A DNA stretch of 64,000 bases, from assembly GCA_037349105.1 (NCBI GenBank), contig JAYJMM010000041.1, positions 6,756,501-6,820,500 of the forward strand, read 5' to 3'. The DNA comes from Limnomonas spitsbergensis. Its lineage: Eukaryota > Chlorophyta > Chlorophyceae > Chlamydomonadales. The notes under the pieces were generated by a model that searched no databases, was not told the DNA's origin, and saw only the letters and a program-made list of their open reading frames with translations. How positions within the stretch are numbered: position 1 is the stretch's first letter; each line of letters starts with the position of its first letter. Of this stretch, positions 46,901-58,900 are shown piece after piece. The translations under genes were made by a program, and so were the position numbers.

Positions 46901-49900
46901 GGATGATACAGAGTGAGAGAGGATGGGTGAGAGAGGATGGGTGGGTGGGTGAGTGTGGGCATGGATGCAGATGTTTGTGTGTGTGTGTGCATGCCAGTGC
47001 AAGATAGAAGAGGATGCGTTTTTATGCATGCTTACGAAATCTATCATTTGTGTCTCTATGCTTGCTTTAGGGGGGATGGCCTGTAAGTTTGAGGACTGAG
47101 GAGGGGTTGGAGATTGAGACCTTGAGCATGAAAGGCTCCCTTCCTCCCTCCCTCCCTCCTTCCACACACCTCCTCCCTATCATCTCCCCCCCCCCACACA
47201 CACACCTCCTCCCTCCCTCCTCCAAACCTGTACGACACAGCCAGGAGCATCGTATCCACTCAGTCTGAAGCCCTATCATCTCCCCCCTTACGGCCTGACC
47301 TCCCCCCACAACCTCCTTCCTCCCTCCCTCATCCAGACCTGAACGGCACAGCCCGGAGCATCGTGTCCACTCAATCCAAGGCCCTATTCCCCCCATCTCT
47401 TCCCTCCCTCCCTCCCTCCCTCTTCCAGACTTGTACGGCACTGCCAGGAGCATGGTACCAACCCAGCCTGAGGCCCTAACCCTCCTTCCTCCCTCCCTTC
47501 TCCAGATCTGAACGGCACAGCCCGGAGCATCGTATCCACTCAGTTCGAGGCCCTGGCAGCTCGCAAGGCCTTCCCATGTCTTGACGAACCGCACCTTAAG
47601 GTGTGGGCGGCTCCGATTTAGTAAAAGGCAAGATAAAAAGTAAGGTGCTTCACTGCTCCAGCTACAATTCAGCTGCATCCAGTATGCGGGCTGGTGCTGC
47701 AAGCCCTGCTGCTTTGGCCACCGGCCCTGGAGGGGTTGCCTAGAAACTGTCGATGTGCTACATACTGTAGATTTGCTTTGCCTTCCCACATAGTCAACAT
47801 TGTTTGGGGTTGAGGGATCCATGAAGGTACGAATTCTCGATTGTCGACGCCAGTTTTCAATCAGAAATCGAGAGGTTTGTTCAAAGGTTTGCCCTGATGG
47901 CAGCATTAACAAATATGATTGTTCATGCCCGAGGGAAGGTGAATCAAATGTACGGTACATACAATATATAATGTACTGCCTGGTACATACTGTACATCGA
48001 CGGGCATATACTATGTACTGCCGATGCCTACAAATGTGGTATAGAGTGGTCTGATGAACAGGTGGTTTGATGCACAGGCTGGCACCGTTCACACTGTGTT
48101 ACTTTATGGTTGTGTGATGTAGCTGAATTGTAGATGAAGCACGCTGAAAAACAAATACTATATAGAGTGCAAAGTGTGTTGAGAAGTCCGGGCTAAGCTC
48201 CGGGCATGAAACTAGCTTAAGGATAGTGTCTAAACCAGGACGGGGGGCCACAAGGGGTGGACCTGCAAATATTTCCGGGGCTTGGCCTAAAATGGGCGGA
48301 ATTCTCTTTATTGAACCCTAAGTTGGGCGGAATTGTCTGTATTAAACCCTATTATGGGTGGAACTATTTTTATTAAACCCTAATATGGGTGGAACTCTCT
48401 TTATGAAACCCTAATATGGGTGGAACTCTCTTTATTAAACCCTTATATGGGTGGAACTCTCTTTATTTAACCCTAATGTGGCGCTAATATGGATGAAATT
48501 GTCTTCATTAAACCGTCATATTCATAGAATTATCTTTAACAAACTAGCTTACAGGCAATGTCTAGACTTGAGGCATCCCTCAAGTACCAGTCCTCCAGAT
48601 TCGCTATCCAGGCCCGCCTCAACATTAGCAGGGCTCCCAAGGTCTCTCTTTGCCATGCTCAGCAACCAGATAAAAATATTATTCCCACCAGGCCCGCTTC
48701 AACATCACCGTCGGCACGGCCCCGGGCCTGTCCTCCGTGCTCAGCAACATGCCGGAGCTACCACCCTCGCACAACCATATTTGAATGTATGACTCTATTG
48801 ATGCCATATGCCTTATTGATGAAACCTCATGCTGCTGCCCACCAGGCCCGCTTTAACATCACGGTGGGAACGACCCCAGGCCTGTCCGCCGTGCTCAGCA
48901 ACATGCCGGAGCTACCACCCTCGCACAACCAGACTTGCGTTACTTACCATCTTGATGAAACTTTCTACTCCTTCCCGCCAGGCCCGCTTCAACATCACCG
49001 TTGGAACGGCCCCGGGCCTGTCCGCCGTGCTCAGCAACATGCCGGAGCTGCCCTCCGCGGGCAACCAGACGGCTGCAGGCGTTGGCCACCGTCTGACGGA
49101 GGGCGCTGACCTGGCGTTCCACACTTTCGACATAACGCCGCCCATGAGCACATACCTGGTGGCCATTGTGATGGGGGAGCTGCAGGGCATTGGCAGCGAG
49201 TGCTCGGCGGGGGAAGTGGACGGGTCGCTCACAACGGTCCGGGTCTGGGCCACAGCCAGGAGGTGGGTACCATGTCACTTAATGTTTAGGCGCGCTTCAG
49301 CTAAAGTTCAACAACAGTTCAGCTACAGTTCAGCTGCACTTCAGCTATGGTTCAGCTACAGTTCAGTTGCAGTTCAGCTACAGTTCAGTTGCACTTAAGC
49401 TACAGTTCAGGAACAGTTCAACGACACTTCAGCGACACTTCAGCTACATCCCGGCCTACGGTCGGGGGGGCTTGGTGCTGCAAGAGACGGCGCATTGCAA
49501 TGAACTGCTTAGCTTATGTTTAAGGGTCAACAGGTAAGGGTTAAGGGCTGCAAGAGACGGGGCATCGCAATGAACTGCTCCGCATCGGCTGCTGGCAGTG
49601 ACGAGGTGCAGCTTGCGTTGACAACGGTCCGGGACTGGGCCACAACCGGGAGGTGGGTTCCACGACACTGTTTATCAAGGTTTCAGCTAAATGTCAGCTG
49701 CATATCAGCTACATATCTGCTACATCCCGGCCTATCGCCCGGGGGGCCTAGGACGGAAGAAGCCGGACAGGTGCAGGGCATTGCCAGGAACTGCTGAGCG
49801 TCAGAAGGCGGCAGGGAAGGGGTATATAAGTATATACGACACAATACAGCACGACACAGCACGATACGGCACAGGTTGAGCACAGGTAACGCACAATACG

Positions 49901-52900
49901 GCACGATACGGCACAGGTTGAGCACAGGTAACGCACAATACGGCACGATATGGCACAGGTTGAGCACAGGTAACGCACAATACGGCACGATACGGCACAG
50001 GTTTAGTCGGAATGCGTTCCCACAGTCATCTCTTCCTCCTCCCTTGATGATTCCGCAGCCAAGGCCAGCTCAACACAGCTTTGGATGTCGCCTGTTCGGC
50101 ACTGAGCACCTACTCCTCCAGCTTTGGAGTGCCATACATGTGGGTAGGGGGGGGGAATGTTTTTGCCTGGGCAATAGGGTTTGTCAGTAGGTGTTCATGG
50201 GGGGTGGGGGGTAGGTTAATAGGCATCCATATCATGTGTTCATGATGGTGTGGGGTGTAAGTGATGATGGCCATTGTCGGTAGGTGTTCATGGGGGGTGG
50301 AGGGTATGCATTTCCTGGGTAATGGGCATCCATAGAATGTGTTCATGGGGGGTTGGGGTCCAACAGGCTTTGTGGGCATTCTCAGGCTTTCAAGGGGGTG
50401 TCGGGAGGGGGGGGAGGTTGTATGGACATCCTCAGTCTGTGATCAAAAGGAGGTGTCAGGGGGGGAAAGGTTCCGTGAGCATTTTCAGCCTACCTTAATA
50501 GGGGTCATCAGTGCTGTGCTGCTGTGCAATTACGCCATCATTCAGAAATCATGCACGCACGCCTTAGCAGTCCCTTGCTGCTGGAGGAAATCATGCACGC
50601 CATAGCGGTCCCTTACTGCTGGAAGAAGTCAAATGTGCCTCGTGCTCACCGTGGCTGGAACTCAGCCGATCAATTCAGCTACTGTAGAGATCGTGGGCAC
50701 ACGTTTCAGCTACAACTCAGCTCTCAGCCTCCCCCCCCCTGCTCCCCTTCTGCCCCCCCCCCCCCCCTTGCTCCTCTTCTGCTCCCCCCACACCCCTTGT
50801 TCCCCTTCTGCTCCCCCCTGTTCCTCCCCTAGCCCTCTCTTCTGCTCCCCCCTGCCCCTCCCCTAGCCCCCTCTTCTGCCCCCGTCCCCTAGCCCCCTCT
50901 TCTACCCCCCCCTGCCCCTCCCCGAGCCCCTTCTTCTGTCCCCCCCCTGCCCCTCCCCCAGCCCCCTCTTCTACCCACCCCCCTGCCCCTCCCCTAGCCC
51001 CCTCACCCTGTCCCTCCCCTCATTCCTGCCCCTCCCCTCGCCTCCTCCTCTGCTCACCCCCTCCCCCTCCCCCGGTCCCTTGCCCTGGTAGGCTCCCCAA
51101 GCTGGACCTAGTGGGAATTCCCAGCTTCAGTTCAGGCGCCATGGAGAACTGGGGCCTCATGACATTCAGGTGAGGACAGAAGGCAGGGGGGGCAAGGGGG
51201 AGGGAGGGGGGAGGAGGTGCAGGGGTGTGGACAGTGTGAACTGGGGTCTTAAAGCGTTCAGGAAGCAGCTCGCACTACATGAGCTCATGCAACAATATCA
51301 TACTGCTCCCTCATGATCTGGGGCCGCATTCCATTCAAGCAGGCAACAGCGCCAGTGTAGGAAGTCTCTCATACATTACACTTTTATGACATTGTTACTG
51401 TATATGTGCTCTGCCTTCTCTCATCTCAACTTTTTCCATACCCGAGGTAAGGCAAATTAAATCGAAGGCATCATATCTTATTACACTTTGATTTTAATAA
51501 TTTTAATAGCTATGAACTACAGCAGCATTCAAAACATCCTGTGTGGCGCATTTGCGTACTCAATCAACGTGCATACGGAGCTTTTGGAGTGCTTGCACCT
51601 TGGGACCAAGCACAACTGACGAGGCGGGACACATGTGCACCCGGGCTGTTTTTGTGTGTTAGCATCGCAGGGTTTAGGGTTTAGTGTCCCAGGTTTCAGG
51701 GTTAAGGATTTAGGTTTGGGAGGCCTCCCACTTTGTGAAGTCCAAGCAAAAGAAGTACGGCTCTGACAATCTGTCGCTGATGTAAGCTACCACCACCACC
51801 ACCGCCACCACCACCACCACCAGCCTAGTGCCCTTGGAGCATAAAAACAATTGCTGGTGTGCTGGACACGACCGCGCTCTTATGGGGTGATGGCCTGGCT
51901 GCTTTGTTCCCTGATCCTCTGATGCTGATCCTCTGATGCTGATACTCTGATGCTGGTGTGCAACTGCTGATGTGGCACGGCCTCGCTCTTATGGGGTGAT
52001 GGCCCGGCTGCTTTGTTCCCAGCGTGAAATCCAAACAATAATTAAACGCTCTGCACCACCTTCTTTGCACGACCCACGCATGGCGGAATTTAAAGAGCAG
52101 TGACACTTCTTAAGAGCACAGTAGGTAGAAAAATCTGCGTTGCAAGGAGTCTGCACTTGTTGTAGAGTTGAGGGTTGCGACATGCCACCGCCACCTGCAG
52201 TATCTGTTCTTGGGGTACCAGTGCCAAGTGGCCACGACCCCTCCCAGTATCTGTTCTTGGGGTACCAGTGCCAAGTGGCCACGACCCCTCCCAGTATCTG
52301 TTCTTGGGGTACCAGTGCCAAGTGGCCACGACCCCTCCCAGTATCTGTTCTTGGGGTACCAGTGCCAAGTGGCCACGACCCTTCCCAGTATCTGTTCTTG
52401 GGGTACCAGTGCCAAGTGGCCACGACCCCTCCCAGTATCTGTTCTTGGGGTACCAGTGACAAGTGGCCACGACCCCTCCCAGTATCTGTTCTTGGGGTAC
52501 CAGTGCCCAGTGGCCACGACCCCTCCCAGTATCTGTTCTTGGGGTACCAGTGCCAAGTGGCCACGACCCCTCCCAGTATCTGTTCTTAGGTGGGCCGGCG
52601 GGTGGGTTGTGCAGGAAAGCCACGTTCCCTGCGTGAAATCCAAACATAGCAGCTGCTGCCTTACAAGGCGTCTGCACTTGTTGTAGGGTTGAGGCTGCTG
52701 CTTGACCCGGCTGAGGCTGCTGCTGACCCGGCTGAGGCTGCTGCTTGACCCGGCTGAGGCTGCTGCTTGACCCGGCTGAGGCTGCTGCTTGACCCGGCTG
52801 AGGCTGCTGCTTGACCCGGCTGAGGCTGCTGCTTGACCCGGCTGAGGCTGCTGCTTGACCCGGCTGAGGCTGCTGCTTGACCCGGCTGAGGCTGCTGCTT

Positions 52901-55900
52901 GACCTGGCTGAGGCTGCTGCTGACCCGGCTGAGGCTGCTGCTTGACCCGGCTGAGGCTGCTGCTTGACCCGGCTGAGGCTGCTGCTTGACCCGGCTGAGG
53001 CTGCTGCTGACCTGGCTGAGGCTGCTGCTTGACCCGGCTGAGGCTGCTGCTTGACCCGGCTGAGGCTGCTGCTGACCCGGCTGAGGCTGCTGCTTGACCC
53101 GGCTGAGGCTGCTGCTTGACCCGGCTGAGGCTGCTGCTTGACCTGGCTGAGGCTGCTGCTTGACCCGGCTGAGGCTGCTGCTTGACCCGGCTGAGGCTGC
53201 TGCTTGAACTGCCTGAGGCTGCTGCTTGACCCGGCTGAGGCTGCTGGTTGACCCGGCTGAGGCTGCTGCTTGACCCGGCTGAGGCTGCTGCTTGACCCGG
53301 CTGAGGCTGCTGCTTGACCCGGCTGAGGCTGCTGCTTGACCCGGCTGAGGCTGCTGCTTGACCCGGCTGAGGCTGCTGCTTGACCCGGCTGAGGCTGCTG
53401 CTTGACCTGGCTGAGGCTGCTGCTGACCCGGCTGAGGCTGCTGCTTGACCCGGCTGAGGCTGCTGCTTGACCCGGCTGAGGCTGCTGCTTGACCTGGCTG
53501 AGGCTGCTGCTGACCTGGCTGAGGCTGCTGCTTGACCCGGCTGAGGCTGCTGCTTGACCCGGCTGAGGCTGCTGCTGACCCGGCTGAGGCTGCTGCTTGA
53601 CCCGGCTGAGGCTGCTGCTTGACCCGGCTGCGGCTGCTGCTTGACCTGGCTGAGGCTGCTGCTGACCCGGCTGAGGCTGCTGCTTGACCCAGCTGAGGCT
53701 GCTGCTTGACCCGGCTGAGGCTGCTGCTTGACCCGGCTGAGGCTGATGCTGACCTGGCTGAGGATGCTGCTTGACCCGGCTGAGGCTGCTGCTTGACCCG
53801 GCTGAGGCTGCTGCTTGACCCGGCTGAGGCTGCTGCTTGACCCGGCTGAGGCTGCTGCTTGACCCGGCTGAGGATGCTGCTTGACCCGGCTGAGGCTGCT
53901 GCTTGACCCGGCTGAGGCTGCTGCTTGACCCGGCTGAGGCTGCTGCTTGACCCGGCTGAGGCTGCTGCTTGACCCGGCTGAGGCTGCTGCTTGACCCGGC
54001 TGAGGCTGCTGCTTGACCCGGCTGAGGCTGCTGCTTGACCCGGCTGAGGCTGCTGCTTGACCCGGCTGAGGCTGCTGCTTGACCCGGCTGAGGCTGCTGC
54101 TTGACCCGGCTGAGGGTGCTGCTTGACCCGCCTGAGGCTGCTGCTTGAACTGCCTGAGGCCGCTGCTTGACCCGGCTGAGGCTGCTGGTTGACCCGGCTG
54201 AGGCTGCTGCTTGACCCGGCTGAGGCTGCTGCTTGACCCGGCTGAGGCTGCTGCTTGACGCGGCTGAGGCTGCTGCTTGACCCGGCTGAGGCTGCTGCTT
54301 GACCTGGCCGAGGCTGCTGCTTGACCCGCCTGAGGCTGCTGCTTGACCCGGCTGAGGCTGCTGCTTGACCCGGCTGAGGCTGCTGCTTGACCTGGCTGAA
54401 CTGCTGCTTGACCCGGCTGAGGCTGCTGCTGACCCAGCTGAGGCTGCTGCTTGACCCGGCTGAGGCTGCTGCTTGACCCGCCTGAGGCTGCTGCTTGACC
54501 CGGCTGAGGCCCCTGCTTGACCATCTACGTCTATTAATCTATGAAGGCCTTAGACACTCCTACTCGCAGGGCGTCTGCTCTGGTGACAAACAACCAGGCT
54601 AGGGGGGGGATGTTTGCTGGTGAAAGGACTTGAATCCATCTATTTATATTCATCCATGAAGCCGTCGCATACGCTTTCTTGCAGGGAGTCTGCTCTGCTG
54701 ATCACCAGTTTAGAACCCGAAACCCTAAGCTACACGATAGGCGGTGATGAGAGGACTTGATTCCATTTATTTATATTCATCCATAAAGCCGTTGGACTCG
54801 CCCTCTTGCAGGGAATCTGCTCTGTAGATATTTCGTCTTAACCTTAAACCCTCAACCCTAAGCTTGACGATATATGCTGATGAGAGGACTTGATTCCATT
54901 TACTTTGATCCATGAAGCCGTTGGACACGCCTGCTTGCAGGGAGTCTGCTCTGCTGCTTGACCCAGCTGAGGACGATATCATGCAGCATCTGTGGATAGC
55001 AACGGTAAGGACACAGATTTGTGTTGTTTGAGATTTTATTTTCACCACGGATTCTAGTTGATAGTGTTGATTATAGTTTCCAGTACCGATCCAGTACCGA
55101 TCCAGTACCGATCCAGTACCGATCCAGTACCGATCCAGTACCGATCCAGTACCAATCCAGTACCGATCCAGTACCGATCCAGTCCCGATCCAGTGCCGAT
55201 CCAGTCCCGATCCAGTGCCGATCCAGTCCCGATCCAGTGCCGATCCAGTACCGATCCAGTACCGATCCAGAACCGATCCAGTACCGATCCAGTACCGATC
55301 CAGTACCGATCTAGTACCGATCCAGTACCGATCCAGTACCGATCCAGTACCAATCCAGTACCGATCCAGTACCAATCCAGTACCGATCCAGTACCGATCC
55401 AGTACGGATCCAGTACCGATCCAGTACCGATCCAGTACCAATCCAGTACCAATCCAGTACCGATCCAGTACCAATCCAGTACCGATCCAGTACCAATCCA
55501 GTACCAATCCAGTACCGATCCAGTACCCATCCAGTACCGATCCAGTACCGATCCAGTACCGATCCAGTACCAATCCAGTACCGATCTAGTACCAATCCAG
55601 TACCGATCCAGTACCGATCCAGTACCGATCCAGTACCGATCCAGTACCAATCCAGTACCGATCCAGTACCGATCCAGTACCGATCCAGTACCAATCCAGT
55701 ACCGATCCAGTACCGATCCAGTACCCATCCAGTACCCATCCAGTACCGATCCAGTACCGATCCAGTACTGATCCAGTACCGATCCAGTACCGATACAGTA
55801 CCGATACAGTACCGATCCAGTACCGATCCAGTACCGATCCAGTACTGATCCAGTACCGATCCAGTACCGATCCAGTACCGATCCAGTACCGATCCAGTAC

Positions 55901-58900
55901 CGATCCAGTACCGATCCAGTACCGATCCAGTACCGATCCAGTACCAATCCAGTACCAATCCAGTACCAATCCAGTACCAATCCAGTACCAATCCAGCACC
56001 AATCCAGTACCGATCCAGTACCAATCCAGTACCAATCCAGTACCAATCCAGTACCACTCCAGTGCCGATCCAGTACCAATCCAGTACCAATCCAGTACCA
56101 ATCCAGTACCAATCCAGTACCAATCCAGCACCAATCCAGTACCAATCCAGTACCAATCCAGTTCCAATCCAGTACCAATCCAGTACCAATCCAGTACCGT
56201 ACGGATTCTTGCTTTCTGTACGGATTCTTGCTTTCTGTACGGATTCTTGCTTTCTGTACGGATTCTTGCTTTCTGTACGGATTCTTGATTTCAGGACGGT
56301 TTTCAGTTGTCAGTTCAGATTTTAACAATTTAGTTCTACCGGTATGGCTTTCCAGATCTGCAGTGCAGTCTTCAGTATAGTTTTCATTACATATATCAGT
56401 TTCAAGTCCGATCTCAGATTGGCAGCCCAGATTCAGATTTTGCAGTAGTCCAGATTTGGGGGTCACGGTTTATGGATCGGGGTATAGGATGGTACGGGAG
56501 GTAGCAAGGTGGTGGCGAGAGGGTACGGGGGTGACACGGGAGTGGTGGTGGGGGGGAGGGGGGGGGGAGGTAACGGGAGGATGGCGGGATGGTACGGGGG
56601 ATCTAATGCGGTGCTGGCAGGAGGGAGGGGATGGTTTAGGGTTCAAGTTTTTTGGGTTTAGCACCTTAAGCCCTGACCCATATACCCTGAACCCTAAGCC
56701 ATGATCCCTAAACCCTGCAATTGAAGCCCTGACACATATACCCTGAACTCTAAGCCCTGGCCCATATACCCTGAACCCTAAGCCCTGGCCCATATACCCT
56801 GAAGTCCTGAACCCTAAGCCCTGATCCCTTAACCCTATACCCCAACCCCGCACTCCCCCATTCCAGGTGGTGTGTCACGAGATTGTTCACCAGTGGTTTG
56901 GAAACCTGGTCACCCCCAGGGACTGGAACGAGCTGTGAGTCGTGGAGGGTGGGGGACGGGATGAACCTGGCTGGCTGGCTAGTTGGCTGGCTAGTTGGCT
57001 GGCTAGTTGGCTGGCTTGTTGGCTGGCTGGCTGGCTGGCTGGTTGGCTGGCTGCCTAGTTGGCTGGCTGGCTGGCTGTCGTTTTGGCAAACAAATCCGTA
57101 TTGTATTGTATCGTATTGTATTGTATTGCATCGATACGGTCCACTTCGGTGCACCGACTGGTAACCCACACTTGTGTCCCGTATTGGCAAAAAATATCCC
57201 GTATGGTACCGTTTTGTATTCCCATATTCCGTATCCTGTGTCCCTGGCCCTGGCCCTGGCCTGTGGGGAGCAATGCAATAGAAAGCGGCAGGCGTAGTGT
57301 AATGTCTTGTTTTAGTGTGTCAAACTACTTTTGGGGGGGGGAGAGTTAAGTTCACTGCTGGTTTTCTGGGCAGCATACCATGATTGACCTACAGCTGGTG
57401 GCCCAAGCACCATGACGTGCTGCGCCAGGCTTCCTGGTGGTGGGCTAGGGTTTTAGCAGCTAGGGTTTCAGCAGCTAGGTTTTCAGCGTAGTGTTGTTTA
57501 GGTCCATGACGTTACACCTCACGTTACACGTGTTGCTTAGGTGTAGGTTAAGCGCGCTAAGCTGGGACAGCTTCCACCGGGCAAGTGGTTTTGAATGAAA
57601 GCTTTGCAGCCTTATTCAAAAACCTTAAACCCTAAACCCTAAACCCCAAACCCTGAACCCTAAACCCTAATTCAAAAATCATAGGAGTGCCTCCAGGGCT
57701 TACGTCTATGAGACATGTAGCTGAACTCTAGCTGAATGATAGCTGGATTGTAGCTGAGTTATAGTTGGACTGCAGCTGGACTGCACTCAATACTTGTCCA
57801 TTGCGTGTAAGTGGCTGATAGACGGCTTTGCAGCCTGCTTTGAAAATTTGGGGGCCCAGGCATACCATGGCGACTTTGGCCTCTGTTACCTGTCCACCTG
57901 TGGCTGAAGGGTAGCTGAAGTGCAGTGACGAGGGTACTGAAGAGTTGTTTATGAGCCATGCAGGCGGCTGATAAAAGGCTTTGACTGGTTTCGAGAACCT
58001 GGGGTCCCAAGCGCACCACCGAGACTTTGGCCGCTGGTACATGTAGCTGAATAATGGCTGACATGCATCTACATGTAGCTGAATATTGTGGCTGACATGC
58101 ATCTTCAAGTACTATTTTTGAACCGTGCAGGTGGCTTAAAGAAGGCTTTGCGACCTACTTTGAGAACCTGGGGGCCCAGGCGTACCACCGAGACTTTGGC
58201 GTGTGGGATCTGTACTTCACTGACGGTACATCAGCGGCTCTGCAGGACGACTCCATGCTGTCATCCCGTCCTCTGTCCAGGGTGAGGGGTACAGAGTCAG
58301 GGTGCAGGGTACAGGTTGAGGTTTAAGGCCAGGAGGACTCCATGCTGTCGTCCCGTCGATCCCGCCCTGTCGAGGGTGAGGACGGCGGTGCGGGTCTCTG
58401 CTTAGGGCGAAGGGTACAGAGGTAGGGTTCAAGGCCAGGGTCGAGGGTAAGGGGGGGGGTGCTTGCTTGCATAGGGTATGGGGTACAGAATCAAGTTGTG
58501 AGGTCAGGGTTCAGGGTGAGGCGGTGGTGCTGGTCTGTTGTGTGCATTTGGTGTTAACTTCCCTCTGGGACGAGCGCCATTGCTGCGATATTGTTGCTGC
58601 TACTGCTACTGCTGCTGCTACTGCTACTGCTACCGCTGCAGCTACTGCTGCTGCCGTTCCTCTTGCTGCTACTGCTACTACTGCTACTGCTACTATGGCG
58701 GTGGGGGTGGCTACTGCTACGCCTTCTCTCTCCTGCTTCAGTCACAGCGGCGTCAACGGCTGTGACGCTTCTCACCTGCCCACCCGGCCGCTTTCTTTGG
58801 CAGGCCACGAAGCGCCTTCCCGCTTGGGTTTAGTGCTAACATCCTCTCAACCCCAGACCACTAGGTGCCTTTCTCGCTTGGCTGGCGGTGGCGTCTGTTC

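Noticed and set aside
52196..52590. Possible CRISPR-like array of 47-bp units
   Set aside because: The units are contiguous with no unique spacers, in a eukaryotic intron; it is an ordinary tandem repeat.
52110..54524. 804-codon minus-strand open frame (Gln/Ser/Pro repeats)
   Set aside because: It is the reverse of the 22-bp exon-derived satellite inside an intron of the plus-strand aminopeptidase gene. The repeat period makes all frames open.
55054..56466. 470-codon minus-strand and 237-codon plus-strand frames of [10 protein letters not shown] or [10 protein letters not shown] repeats
   Set aside because: Both come from the 11-bp satellite, with no start context, splice sites or non-repetitive domain.
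57600..57672. Telomere
   Set aside because: The CCCTAAA run is short, imperfect and lies inside a gene, so it is interstitial.
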